DNA from: Lentisphaerae bacterium RIFOXYC12_FULL_60_16
Lineage (GTDB): Bacteria; Verrucomicrobiota; Kiritimatiellia; UBA8416; YA12-FULL-60-10
Assembly (NCBI GenBank): GCA_001803315.1
Contig: MHBQ01000132.1
Span: forward strand, 1-64,000
Reading direction: 5' to 3'
DNA length: 64,000 nucleotides
The number at the start of each line of letters is the position of its first letter. The first letter of the stretch is position 1. A program made the position numbers and the translations under genes. Positions 45,676 through 56,139 of the stretch are shown piece by piece. The notes beneath the pieces are model-generated. The model did not search any database. It was given only the letters and a program-made list of their open reading frames with translations, and was not told the origin of the DNA.

Positions 45676-46288
45676 GGTTCCACTCCTTCTGCAGGATGGC
45701 CACCAGATCGGCATAGGCACGATCCAGCGCCTCGTTCACCACCTGGTAACTGAATTCATCACGACACTGCATCTCGCGCACCGCATTATTCAACCGCCGC
45801 TGGATGGTTTCGGGCGAATCTTCCGCGCGTTCCTCCAACCGTTCACGGAGGATCTCGATGGAGGGCGGTTCAATGAATATATCCACGAAACCACGTCGCA
45901 ACGGATCGGATTCGGGCAGGGTCATCACCAGCGTACGGATGGAACGGGCACCCTGGACATCGAGGTCCATCAAAACGCTCTGCCCTTCCCGCAAGGACTC
46001 GACCACCACGTCCCGCAAGGTTCCGTATGAATACCCATGCACCGTTGCATGTTCCAGGAAGTCACCCGCCTCAACCCGTTTGCGAAACCCTTCATCCGTC
46101 ATGAAGATGTAGTCCTCCCCATCGATCTCGGTACCGCGGGGAGAACGGGTGGTACAGGAAACCGAGTAAACCAGGTTGTCATACTCGGTAAGCAATGCGT
46201 CGCACAAGGTGGTTTTGCCGCCTCCCGAAGGTGCTGAAACCACGATCAACAGCGGCCGGGGTCGCTGGCCTGGGGTCTTATTCGACAT
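45665..46288 (-). CDS. gmk: guanylate kinase
   Basis: LLIVVSAPSGGGKTTLCDALL, SCTTRSPRGTEIDGEDYIF. Confidence 0.92.
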   Translation of the reverse strand: MSNKTPGQRPRPLLIVVSAPSGGGKTTLCDALLTEYDNLVYSVSCTTRSPRGTEIDGEDYIFMTDEGFRKRVEAGDFLEHATVHGYSYGTLRDVVVESLREGQSVLMDLDVQGARSIRTLVMTLPESDPLRRGFVDIFIEPPSIEILRERLEERAEDSPETIQRRLNNAVREMQCRDEFSYQVVNEALDRAYADLVAILQKEWNREP

Positions 46289-47156
46289 TCTGCACCTGTT
46301 CCCGCATGCGTTCCAACTGCGCCTTAAAATCCACCACACACACCGACAATCGGGCGTCGTTGGCCTTCGATCCGATCGTGTTGATTTCCCGGAACAATTC
46401 CTGACACAGGAAATCCAGCGGACGGCCAACCGGCTCAGCCGATCGGAGCATGACACGTGCTTGCGCCAGATGACTGCCCAATCGCACGACTTCCTCAGTA
46501 ACATCGCATCGTTCGGCAAAAATCGCCAACTCTTTCAACAGCCGGTCATCGGCGGGATCCACGGGAATCCCCGCTTTTTCCAGTCGTTGTTTCAATGATT
46601 GTCCGTATTGTTCACGAACGGACGGGGCCAGTCGCCGGATTGCGGCCAACAAGGTTTCCAGCGCCTTGATGCGCCCCTGCAGGTCGGTTGCCAGCACGCG
46701 GCCTTCCTTCCGGCGCATGACGTGGAGCCCTTTCAAGGCCTGGTCCAGGGCGGTCTCGAGCGGTCCCCAGACGGCACGGGTATCCACGGCATCTTCCTGG
46801 CGGATCAACACATCGGGCAATTGCAACAGGATCGAGAGTCCCAGGTCATCACGCAAACCGAGCGAACCGGCCGCTTTGCGCAAACGCCGGAGATAGGCAC
46901 CTGCCAGCTTCTCATCCAGGGCAGGCTCCCGGCCACCCGAACCGAGTTGTACCCGGATCGAGCAGTTGACCGCCCCCCGGTTGACGTGGTGCTGGATATG
47001 CTCCTGAACCTTGGATTCCAGTACGCTCAGGAATTTCGGCAGTGAAACCCGGACTTCCAACTGGCGCCGGTTAACCGAGCACAATTCCACCTCCACGAGC
47101 ATGCCGCGATGCGCGACACGTCCCTCCCCGTAACCGGTCATACTGATCAAGGCCAT
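46278..47156 (-). CDS. yicC: YicC family protein
   Basis: MALISMTGYGEGRV start; C-terminal RPLDFLCQELFREINTIGSKAND. Confidence 0.92.
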   Translation of the reverse strand: MALISMTGYGEGRVAHRGMLVEVELCSVNRRQLEVRVSLPKFLSVLESKVQEHIQHHVNRGAVNCSIRVQLGSGGREPALDEKLAGAYLRRLRKAAGSLGLRDDLGLSILLQLPDVLIRQEDAVDTRAVWGPLETALDQALKGLHVMRRKEGRVLATDLQGRIKALETLLAAIRRLAPSVREQYGQSLKQRLEKAGIPVDPADDRLLKELAIFAERCDVTEEVVRLGSHLAQARVMLRSAEPVGRPLDFLCQELFREINTIGSKANDARLSVCVVDFKAQLERMREQVQNVE

Positions 47157-47157
47157 C

Positions 47158-48289
47158 TCATCCCCCCTGTGAATCGCGCGCCTGCCGGGCCTGCCACTTC
47201 AGATAGGCCGTGATGAAACGCTGCAGGGACCCGTCCAGTACGGCATCCACATTGCCGGTTTCCTCCGCCGTCCGGTGATCCTTGACCATCGTGTACGGCT
47301 GAAGGACGTACGACCGGATCTGGCTGCCCCAGGCAATCTCACCTTTTTTGGCGTAGAACCGTTCCATTTCCTTGCGTTTCTGGTCCTGGTAGTATTCGTA
47401 CAACTGGGCTCTCAGCAATTGCATGGCCTTGGCCCGGTTCTTGTGTTGTGAACGTTCCGCCTGGCAGGAAACCACAATACCCGTCGGACCATGGGTGATC
47501 CGTATGGCGGAATCCGTCTTGTTGATGTGCTGCCCGCCCGATCCGCTGGACCGGTAGGTATCCACCCGCAGATCACTTTCCTGGATATCCACCTCGATAT
47601 CATCCGGCACTTCCGCCACAACATCCATGGCGGCAAAGGATGTATGGCGCCGCTTGTTGGCGTCAAACGGACTGATCCGGACCAGTCGATGGACTCCCCG
47701 TTCCGACTTCAGGTACCCATAGGCGTACGGACCGGTCACCGAAAAAGCAACACTCCGGATGCCGGCTTCTTCGCCGGGTTGATACGAGAGAACACTGGTT
47801 TCAAAACCATGCACTTCACAATACCGCATATACATACGGAACAACATGTCCGCCCAATCACAGGACTCGGTTCCACCGGCACCTGCATGCAGGGACAAAT
47901 AGGCATTGCTGGCGTCAAAACGACCACCCAACAAAGCCTGGAGTTCAAGATCCCCCAGAAGGGCGTCCGCGCGATCAAGGGCTGAAGCGGCATCCCTCCA
48001 AACGGCATCCTGCTGGGGGCCGGGGTCTTCCGCACCCCCCAGTTCCAGCAAAACCTCGGTATCCTGCAGGGCCGTCTCCACGGAACGGAAAGGCGTCAAT
48101 ACATTCCGGATGGTAGTCACCCGGGCAAGCAGATCGCGGGCTTCCTGGGGCCGGTCCCAGAATCCCGGAGCTCCCGTACGGGACTCCAATTCCGCAACCT
48201 GACGTTCCTTGCCTGCAACGTCAAAGATAACCTCGCATTTCCGAGGTCTTCTTCTGAAGCGCCAACAGGCGGTCTTTCAGTTCCTCCAT
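47158..48289 (-). CDS. prfB: peptide chain release factor 2, expressed through +1 programmed frameshift at 48221-48232
   Basis: GGQ motif SSGSGGQHINKTDSAIRITH; upstream 22-codon ORF MEELKDRLLALQKKTSEMRGYL ending CTT TGA C, continued in +1 frame as DVAGKERQVAELESRTGAPGFWDRP. Confidence 0.93.
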
Positions 48290-49998
48290 TACACAATCCC
48301 CTTCGTTTCACCGGCCCCTTCGGGGCGCGCTTTCCAATCCTCACGTTTCCAGAAACCCCAGACAAGAATAAAAACCCCGCCGGTAACCGCCAATCCGGCA
48401 AGACCCGGCAGATGATCGCCCCAACGGGCGTGATGGGTCAGCGGCAAAGATTCCGGCCGGATGACCAGCGACGCGGTCATGAAACCCTCAACGGCATGAT
48501 CCCCGTCCGCACCGCTTAATTCATCGGTGATGGCGCCGGTCGGATCGATGGCGCATGTCACCCCGCTATTCGCCGCCCGCAGAAGGCTCACCCGGTTTTC
48601 CACCGCGCGAAAAACCCCATGGCTGCGATGCTGGCGTGCACCCGCCGTCCCGTCAAACCAGGCATCGTTGGTCAGGTTGACCAGCAGGCCGGCACCCGCC
48701 CGGACCGCCCGTCCACCCAGGTAGGCAAACACATCCTCGAAGCAAATCAACACGGCCAGGCGGACCTCCAGGCCCGGCACGGTCATCACGCCCGGCCCGG
48801 TGCCCGGCCAGCAGGTGTAAAACCCCAGCGGTTCCAGCAGGGTCTGCCAACGGGCCCCGCGAAAAAACGGCACATACTCGCCAAACGGCACCAGGTGCTG
48901 CTTGCGATACCCTTGAACCGGTTCACCTTCGGCCCCCACCAGAAATGCCGTGTTGTAGAATCGCCGGTCGCCGGAAGCTGCGTCCATCTCCATGGACCCG
49001 ACCAGCACCGCCCGGTTGGTGGCTGTCAATGCGGTCACAAAATCCTGCAACTCCGGATCCGACGTCAACAACCCGGGTAAGGTCGTTTCCGGCCATACCA
49101 CCAGGGAGGGTTCCACCAGGGTTGCCAATTCGGTCTGGGAACGGAGGCGATCCAGGATCATCCGGTCCGAATCGGAATCCCACTTGCGCAACTGTGGAAT
49201 GTTGGGTTGAACCGCCGCCACCCTTATCCGGGGCCAGTCGACCATCATCTGGCGGACGGTCGTCAAGCGCATCATGCCGCACACCCAGCATCCCAGCAGA
49301 ACGGCCAGTCCGGCAGTCAGTTCAGACTGCCAGCCGGCACGCTCCCGTTTCTTCCAGCCCTCGGACAATCGAAGAATCGTCAGGGTTATGGCCATGTTAA
49401 ACCAGACAATCACCCCGGAAATCAGGGGCACCCCCCCCCACTCAGCCAACTGGATGATCCCGAGGTTGCGGTACTGGCTGACACCCAGTGCATTCCAGGG
49501 AAACCCGCCGGCCAGGGTTCCACGCGCGTATTCCAATCCGACCCAGACGGCGGTTGCCACCGCCATCAGCCCGAGATTCCCTCCCCGGTGCATCGTTCCA
49601 ACCCGGCGAAAACACCATGCCAGGGCATAACCGAAAACACCGGTATACAAGGCGGCATACGCGGCCAGCAGGATCCATCCGATACCGACCAGCCACACCG
49701 GACCACCCGTATCCTTGAGCTTCCATAACCAGGCCAGGCTGCACAACCCGAAGACCCAGCCACTCAACCAGGACCATCCTGCGGCCGCAGCCGGGCGGGT
49801 GGTCCGGATCACGAGCAACAGGGGGACCAGTCCCATCCAGGCAGCCGGTGATTCTTCATGGGGGGGAAACGCCAATGCCAGAAAAAGTCCCGTGGCGATG
49901 GATCCCGCCAGGCGCATCCAGAAGGACCAGCGGGTGGCGACGGACCCTTTTAACGATGGCTCCGGCGCCAATCGATTCTCTCCGGCTGGCTCCGTCAT
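48289..49998 (-). CDS. lnt: apolipoprotein N-acyltransferase
   Basis: multi-TM N-terminus, nitrilase-like C-terminus (VVWPETTLPG, CFEDVFAYLGGRAVRAGAGLLVNLTNDAWF); ATGA overlap with secA. Confidence 0.9.
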   Translation of the reverse strand: MTEPAGENRLAPEPSLKGSVATRWSFWMRLAGSIATGLFLALAFPPHEESPAAWMGLVPLLLVIRTTRPAAAAGWSWLSGWVFGLCSLAWLWKLKDTGGPVWLVGIGWILLAAYAALYTGVFGYALAWCFRRVGTMHRGGNLGLMAVATAVWVGLEYARGTLAGGFPWNALGVSQYRNLGIIQLAEWGGVPLISGVIVWFNMAITLTILRLSEGWKKRERAGWQSELTAGLAVLLGCWVCGMMRLTTVRQMMVDWPRIRVAAVQPNIPQLRKWDSDSDRMILDRLRSQTELATLVEPSLVVWPETTLPGLLTSDPELQDFVTALTATNRAVLVGSMEMDAASGDRRFYNTAFLVGAEGEPVQGYRKQHLVPFGEYVPFFRGARWQTLLEPLGFYTCWPGTGPGVMTVPGLEVRLAVLICFEDVFAYLGGRAVRAGAGLLVNLTNDAWFDGTAGARQHRSHGVFRAVENRVSLLRAANSGVTCAIDPTGAITDELSGADGDHAVEGFMTASLVIRPESLPLTHHARWGDHLPGLAGLAVTGGVFILVWGFWKREDWKARPEGAGETKGIV

Positions 49999-52900
49999 CA
50001 TTGCCCGCAACATTTTTTGTATTTTTTCCCGCTGCCGCACGGGCAGGGGTCGTTACGGCCCACCTTGGGCGCCTCACGGTGGACATTCAGGGTGGCTGCG
50101 GAAGCCTGGGTCGCCTTGCGGAAAACGTCATCCAGGGGGCCTTCCGGCTGATCGCCGGACCCCGTCCCGGCCCCCGCGGCCATGCGACCGGCGCCAAAAA
50201 CCGGGATCTGGTCGTGAACCAGGGTCTGTGGCAGCGATGAAATGAAATCGCCGAACGAACGGGCATTGAAGGATACACGGAATAATCCGGTGCCGATATC
50301 CTGTTTGATCTGCCCCATCAGTTCACCGAACATGTTCGAGGCTTCGCGCCGGTACTCGACGAGCGGATCCCGCTGGCCATAGGCCCGCAACCCGACGCCG
50401 GACCGCAAGGCATCCATGGCGCGCAGGTATTCCTGCCAGTGGGTATCGATGGATTGCAGGATGATCTGGCGTTCCAGCACCGTGGCGGACTGCTCGCCGG
50501 CGTCCGCCATCTTGAGCGCATACGCATCACGCACGCGGTCGAGAACGCGGCTGGTCGTCTGTTCAACATCCCCGGCCACCGGCATGATGTCCTCAACCCG
50601 GAGGGCGACCGGGAACGTCTGCTGAACCCATGCCACGAACGCCCGGACCCCGTCTTCATCCGTACCGGCCAGCAATCCCTCGGCCTGGGTAAGGATCAAG
50701 TCGTCGAAGATATCCAGCACCCGTTCCCGGAGTTTCTCCGCCCTTACGATCTCGCCGCGGAACGTGTAGATGACCTCCCGCTGCTTGTTCATCACATCGT
50801 CATATTCAAGGGTCCGTTTGCGGATCGAGAAGTTCTGTTGTTCAACCCGGCGCTGGGCGGTCTCGATCGAACGGTTCAACCACCGGTGTTCCAGGGGTAC
50901 GCCTTCCTCCATGCCCAACCGGCTCATGATGCCGGCAATCCGGTCGGAACCGAACAACCGCATCAGGTCATCCTCCAGCGACACAAAAAAACGGGAGGAG
51001 CCCGGATCTCCCTGCCGGGCGCAACGCCCCCGCAGCTGGCGGTCAATGCGCCGCGATTCATGCCGTTCCGAACCCAGCACATGCAAGCCGCAGGGGGTGG
51101 CTTCGAGGATCTCGCGCAGGGTCCGTCCCCTCAGGCGATCCTGAAGACCAAGACCGGAGGTGATGACACTCCGGTCCAGGTGAACCACACCCTCGCCCAG
51201 TTTGATATCGGTCCCCCGCCCCGCCATATTGGTGGCGATGGTTACCGCCCCGGGCTGGCCGGCCCGCATCACGATCTCGGCCTCCTGGGCATGATTCTTG
51301 GCGTTGAGCACGGTGTGCACCACCCCGGCCCGCTTGAGCATCCGGCTGATCAGTTCGGACGTTTCCACGGAGACCGTACCGACCAGTACCGGCTGTCCCC
51401 GCTGGTGGCAGCCCACCACCTCATCCACCACGGCCTTGTATTTTTCCCGCTGGGTCTTGTAGACCTGGTCGTTGTTGTCGATCCGCCGGACCGGACGGTT
51501 GGTGGGAATCACCACCACATCCAGTTTGTAGATCTCATGAAACTCCGACGCCTCGGTTTCCGCGGTTCCCGTCATTCCCGCCAGCTTGTCATACATGCGG
51601 AAATAGTTCTGGATCGTAATGGTGGCAAGGGTCTGTGTTTCCCGCTCGATCTTGACCCCTTCCTTGGCTTCAACGGCCTGGTGCAGACCATCACTCCATC
51701 GTCGTCCCGGCAGGATGCGGCCGGTGAATTCATCAACGATCAATACCTGGTTTTCCTGGACGACATACTCGACGTCCTTTTCGTACAGGCAATAGGCCCG
51801 GATCAACTGGTCCACGTTGTGAATGCGTTCGCTCGCCGTCGAATAATGGGCCTGGATCTCCAGGCGCTTTTTCGCCCGATCCGACTCGGTAAGGGACGTG
51901 TCGGCATCCAGTTCAGCGGTGGCGGTCAGGATGTCGGGCATCACGTAACTGTCGGGATTCGTGGGATCCAGTGCCGCACACCCCATGTCGGTCAGGGTGG
52001 CATCACGCCCACGTTCATCAATGGTGAAATAGAGGGATTCGCGAAGTTCACGGGCCTGCTCCTTGCGCATGTCCGTCAACATCATGTTGTCGACCTGTTC
52101 CTGGAGCTTCCGGATATCCGGCTCCTCCAGAAGGTGCAACAACTGCTTGTGCTTCGGCATTCCCTGATGAACCTGGTAGAGCTTGAACTGGGCCGCTTCA
52201 GTCTCCTTGCGGTCCAGGTGTTCCCGCACCTCGCGGATCAGGCGGTTGCACAGATTGTGCTGCTTATTGACCAGTTGCTGGACGCGGGGCTTCAGTTCAA
52301 AATACTGGTGTGACGAGACCGGTGCCGGACCCGAAATAATCAGCGGCGTCCGGGCTTCATCGATCAGAATGCTGTCGACTTCATCGACGATGGCAAAGGA
52401 ATAGCCGCGCTGCACCATGCCTTCCGGGCTGTAGGCCATGCCATTGTCACGGAGGTAATCAAAACCGAATTCACTATTGGTCCCGTAGGTTATGTCACAG
52501 GCGTATTGCTGACTGCGTTCATCATGCCGCATGGCATTCTGGATGCATCCCACGGTCAGTCCCAGGTAGCGATACACGGTCCCCATCCATTCCGCATCCC
52601 GGCGCGCGAGATAATCGTTGACGGTTACCAGGTGTACATTCCGACCGGTCAAGGCGTTCAGATACAGGGGCATCGTGGCGACCAGGGTTTTACCTTCACC
52701 CGTTGCCATTTCGGCGATTTTACCCTGGTGCAGGACGATACCGCCGATAAGCTGGACATCGTAGGGAACCATTTCCCAGATCAATTCATGCCCGCAAACC
52801 TGGATACGGGTCCCAGCCAGACGACGGCAGGTCTGCTTGACCACGGCAAACGCCTCACACAGGAGATCGTCCAGCGCGGCCCCTTTGGCCAGGCGTTCCT

Positions 52901-53045
52901 TGAATTCCCGGGTCTTGGCACACAGTTCAGTTTCGGAGAGGGAACGATAGGAGGCATCCAGCTGGTTGATGCGGTCCACCAACGGCTTCAAGCGCTTGAT
53001 GTCCCGTTGGTTCTTGGTTCCGAATAAACGTTTCAACAGTTGCAT
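49998..53045 (-). CDS. secA: preprotein translocase ATPase SecA
   Basis: [53 protein letters not shown]-terminal [18 protein letters not shown]. Confidence 0.97.
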   Translation of the reverse strand: MQLLKRLFGTKNQRDIKRLKPLVDRINQLDASYRSLSETELCAKTREFKERLAKGAALDDLLCEAFAVVKQTCRRLAGTRIQVCGHELIWEMVPYDVQLIGGIVLHQGKIAEMATGEGKTLVATMPLYLNALTGRNVHLVTVNDYLARRDAEWMGTVYRYLGLTVGCIQNAMRHDERSQQYACDITYGTNSEFGFDYLRDNGMAYSPEGMVQRGYSFAIVDEVDSILIDEARTPLIISGPAPVSSHQYFELKPRVQQLVNKQHNLCNRLIREVREHLDRKETEAAQFKLYQVHQGMPKHKQLLHLLEEPDIRKLQEQVDNMMLTDMRKEQARELRESLYFTIDERGRDATLTDMGCAALDPTNPDSYVMPDILTATAELDADTSLTESDRAKKRLEIQAHYSTASERIHNVDQLIRAYCLYEKDVEYVVQENQVLIVDEFTGRILPGRRWSDGLHQAVEAKEGVKIERETQTLATITIQNYFRMYDKLAGMTGTAETEASEFHEIYKLDVVVIPTNRPVRRIDNNDQVYKTQREKYKAVVDEVVGCHQRGQPVLVGTVSVETSELISRMLKRAGVVHTVLNAKNHAQEAEIVMRAGQPGAVTIATNMAGRGTDIKLGEGVVHLDRSVITSGLGLQDRLRGRTLREILEATPCGLHVLGSERHESRRIDRQLRGRCARQGDPGSSRFFVSLEDDLMRLFGSDRIAGIMSRLGMEEGVPLEHRWLNRSIETAQRRVEQQNFSIRKRTLEYDDVMNKQREVIYTFRGEIVRAEKLRERVLDIFDDLILTQAEGLLAGTDEDGVRAFVAWVQQTFPVALRVEDIMPVAGDVEQTTSRVLDRVRDAYALKMADAGEQSATVLERQIILQSIDTHWQEYLRAMDALRSGVGLRAYGQRDPLVEYRREASNMFGELMGQIKQDIGTGLFRVSFNARSFGDFISSLPQTLVHDQIPVFGAGRMAAGAGTGSGDQPEGPLDDVFRKATQASAATLNVHREAPKVGRNDPCPCGSGKKYKKCCGQ

Positions 53046-53143
53046 AATTTCCCGCCCATCTTTCGACCCGAGGTCCGTATGCAGTCAAGCCAAACGGCAA
53101 TGGGACAGTAAAGAATGAATCCGCCGAAAACCAGCGAAATCAC
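53033..53143 (-). CDS. possible small single-TM protein (36 aa)
   Basis: GTG start overlapping the radical SAM TGA (GTGA), [36 protein letters not shown], ends 13 nt inside secA. Confidence 0.35.
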   Translation of the reverse strand: MISLVFGGFILYCPIAVWLDCIRTSGRKMGGKLCNC

Positions 53144-54138
53144 GGCCGGCCGGCCATCCAGTAATCCCCGTCCGGACGGTGGTCCACCCGGACGAGTCCG
53201 GCATCGAGCAGGGATTTCAAGCGGTCGCTCAAGACGGCTTTCGGCTGTCCCGACACGGCACACAGGTCGGCCAGGGTACAGGGACGGCGTGACACGATGG
53301 CCAGGATGTCCGGAACCAGATCCGCATCAGCACCCTTTCCGGGTCCATGCGGACCCGGAGCCGCCATGCTGATTTCCACGGGTGAGCGGAAAAGCGAAGC
53401 CAGGCCGTTTAAACGCCCGGGATCAACCGCAACCGCCGTCCGGTAGGCCGGTGGACGGATGACGGTATTCAGATGCACCCGGTCAGGATGCAAGGCATCA
53501 ACCTGTTCGGCAATCCGACGCATGTCAGCCGGGTTGTCGTTGATACCGTCCAGAACCATCACTTCCAACCAGAACCGTCCCGTGAACGCGGAACGAAACG
53601 CGGTTAAACCATCCAGGATTTCACGGAAGTCCACCCCGTCACAGGGTCGATTCAACCGCCGGAAGGATGTTTCATCCCAGGCACTCAAGGAAGCCTTCAC
53701 CAGGTCTGCCATGGCAGCATCACGACGAACCTCGGGAAGATGCATCAGGGAACTGTTGGTCAGCAGGGCCGATTGGACCGGGCGCGGTTTAAGGGCCTCC
53801 AATACCCGCCCGAAATCCAGATGCAAGGTGGGCTCACCCGCTCCGGCCAGCGTGACGTAATCCGCCGTCCCACCCCGGTCAAACCAGTCCGACAATTCAT
53901 CCAGCACGTCGCCGACGGGAACCAACCGGTCACGATGGAGGGTATGTACCGTCGTCGGCCCGGATTCACAGAAGAGACAATCGAAGGAACACGTCTTGGC
54001 CGTGATGAGCTCGACACCCAGCGACCGCCCCATCCGGCGCGATGGAACCGGACCAAACAGGTACCGGTACCGACCGGCGGACGATTCAGCCAATGCGCTC
54101 AAGATCAATCGCCGGCCGAAATGGCCTGAACCGGACAC
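53140..54138 (-). CDS. radical SAM protein with C-terminal winged-helix-like region
   Basis: FGPVPSRRMGRSLGVELI, CSFDCLFCESG cluster motif; exact start uncertain. Confidence 0.85.
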   Translation of the reverse strand: MSGSGHFGRRLILSALAESSAGRYRYLFGPVPSRRMGRSLGVELITAKTCSFDCLFCESGPTTVHTLHRDRLVPVGDVLDELSDWFDRGGTADYVTLAGAGEPTLHLDFGRVLEALKPRPVQSALLTNSSLMHLPEVRRDAAMADLVKASLSAWDETSFRRLNRPCDGVDFREILDGLTAFRSAFTGRFWLEVMVLDGINDNPADMRRIAEQVDALHPDRVHLNTVIRPPAYRTAVAVDPGRLNGLASLFRSPVEISMAAPGPHGPGKGADADLVPDILAIVSRRPCTLADLCAVSGQPKAVLSDRLKSLLDAGLVRVDHRPDGDYWMAGRP

Positions 54139-54278
54139 TCATCAGCACATTGCCCGCAATCCACGCATTTCTCGGCATCGATTACGTAACGTTCATCACC
54201 CTCGCTGATGGCTTCGACCGGACAGACTGGCAGGCAACTGCCGCACTTGGTGCATTTCTCAGAAATGACGTACGCCAT
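54105..54278 (-). CDS. 2x[4Fe-4S] ferredoxin
   Basis: CTKCGSCLPVCPVEAI...CVDCGQCADECPVQAI. Confidence 0.93.
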   Translation of the reverse strand: MAYVISEKCTKCGSCLPVCPVEAISEGDERYVIDAEKCVDCGQCADECPVQAISAGD

Positions 54279-54333
54279 GGTACTCCCCTTTTGTATGGTG
54301 ATGTGACACTCATCCGTTATCGAACCGGACCGT

Positions 54334-55065
54334 CTACTTGCCAAGTTCCAGACGTTTGGCAAGCCGTTCCGGCAGACCGACCCGGCGGATTTTCTCCTGG
54401 GTAACCGCCACATCATACGGCACCCGGATTAATTCAACCTCACGCGCATCCAAATCATACACCGCATACGAGGAACGCGGATCCCCGTCGCGTGGCTGAC
54501 CGACACTACCCACGTTGATGAAATACTTGCAGCCTAACGCAATCTTGATGGTCTTGACCGAAAGGCGACGCGTTGCTCCCTGTTTTTCAAAAATAACCGG
54601 GATATGCGTATGCCCATGGAAACAGACCGAGGTGGTCTGATAGTTGAAATTGGAGTCCGCCTCCAGCGGGTCAAATACGTATCCCCACTTCTCGGGCATG
54701 TCTAGGGTGCTGTGAACCAGCGTAAAACCCTCCACCAGCCGGGAGATTTTCAGGTCATGCAGATAGGTCAGCTCATCCTGGTTCAGCTGTTGGCGGGTCC
54801 AATCGGCCGAGTTGGCCGCCATGGGATTGAAATCTTCCAGGGATTCGTCATAGGCGCAATAATGGTCATGATTGCCCCGGACGGTTGGGCAGTTCAGTTC
54901 CCGTATCTTCCGGATACAGGCTGCGGGATCAGCGTTATAGCCGACCAGATCGCCGACACATACATAACCGGTAACACCACGTTTGGAGGCATCCTCCAAA
55001 ACAGCGGATAAGGCCTCCCAGTTCCCATGAATGTCGCCCAGTACGGCGTACTTCCCCTTGGCCAT
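54334..55065 (-). CDS. metallophosphoesterase (calcineurin-like)
   Basis: AVLGDIHGNWEAL, VGDLVGYNADP, RGNHDHY, HGHTH. Confidence 0.92.
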   Translation of the reverse strand: MAKGKYAVLGDIHGNWEALSAVLEDASKRGVTGYVCVGDLVGYNADPAACIRKIRELNCPTVRGNHDHYCAYDESLEDFNPMAANSADWTRQQLNQDELTYLHDLKISRLVEGFTLVHSTLDMPEKWGYVFDPLEADSNFNYQTTSVCFHGHTHIPVIFEKQGATRRLSVKTIKIALGCKYFINVGSVGQPRDGDPRSSYAVYDLDAREVELIRVPYDVAVTQEKIRRVGLPERLAKRLELGK

Positions 55066-55082
55066 TTGAACCCAACCCCTGC

Positions 55083-55760
55083 CTACAAGCGCATAAGCGC
55101 GGCGGCCAGCATCAGATCATCCGCCGACGTGATCTTTATATTCGCACTGGATGCCGGAACAATCCGTACATCCTCGCCCATCAATTCAACAGCCGACGCC
55201 TCGTCCGTAACCGCCAGCTTCTTCTTCTTCACATAAGCCAGCGCCTTGCGGAGGATGTCAACCTGGAAGGTCTGCGGCGTCTGGACGGCCCACAACATGG
55301 AACGATCCACCGTTTTACTGATCGTCATGCCCCGTTCAACGCTTTTCACGGTATCCGTGATCTTGACACCCGCAACACCCGAACCATATCGCTTGGCTGA
55401 CTTGATCGTTTCAGAGATCAATTCAGGGGTTACACAAGGACGAGCCCCGTCATGGACAGCCACCACACTGACATCTTCACCCAATTCGTCCAAACCGTTC
55501 TGGACAGAATGCTGCCGCTCAAGGCCCCCGGCCACCACCTTGCGCACCTTTATAAATCCGAGCATTTGCACCATACCGCGTGCAACCTGCAAACGATCCT
55601 TGCGCACAACGAGAATTACCCCATGGATATCCGGGCAACTCTCAAACGCCTGCATGGAATAGGCCAGCACCGGTTTTGCCCCGAGCGTGAGGAATGCCTT
55701 GTCAACATTCGCCCCCATCCGGGTACTCTTACCTGCCGCCACAACAACTGCGTAGTTCAT
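55083..55760 (-). CDS. ispD: 2-C-methyl-D-erythritol 4-phosphate cytidylyltransferase
   Basis: AVVVAAGKSTRMGANVDKAFLTLGAKPVLAYS, VAVHDGARPCV, TDEASAVE. Confidence 0.92.
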   Translation of the reverse strand: MNYAVVVAAGKSTRMGANVDKAFLTLGAKPVLAYSMQAFESCPDIHGVILVVRKDRLQVARGMVQMLGFIKVRKVVAGGLERQHSVQNGLDELGEDVSVVAVHDGARPCVTPELISETIKSAKRYGSGVAGVKITDTVKSVERGMTISKTVDRSMLWAVQTPQTFQVDILRKALAYVKKKKLAVTDEASAVELMGEDVRIVPASSANIKITSADDLMLAAALMRL

Positions 55761-55944
55761 GGTAGTATAAGCTCCACACAAGGTCGATTGTCGCTTCAAA
55801 ACATTGACTATAGACGGCACCCGCCTTTTCGTCAAGAGTTCCACCTGCAAAATTCACAATCGGCAAACCACACCGCAAGCGCTTATCAAGCAGATCTTTC
55901 TTCATCCATCGCGGCTACAGGGCGCTCCGCACGTCCCTAATCCC

Positions 55945-56005
55945 ACAACCTGCCAACCACCCAGCCAGACCGGCCCGGGGTCGGGCCGGCTCCAGCACCG
56001 AAACG
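55945..56005 (-). repeat. dispersed intergenic repeat, copy 3 (core only)
   Basis: minus strand GCTGGAGCCGGCCCGACCCCGGGCCGGTCTGG; perfect stem CCGGCCCG/CGGGCCGG; same core as copies 1 and 2. Confidence 0.8.
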
Positions 56006-56139
56006 CGAAGCGCCTTTGTCGCTGTGATCGGCGGGCTTGCATGTGAACCGATGGCATGGTATCCAGACAAGGAATTGTGGTTGTTTGCACGTCTACCGGC
56101 CGGAGGACCGAATCCTCTATAAAGCAGATCTGTATTCGA

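Noticed and set aside
50439-52313. 624-aa plus-strand ORF opposite secA
   Set aside because: Shadow ORF in a high-GC gene; the secA frame is certain
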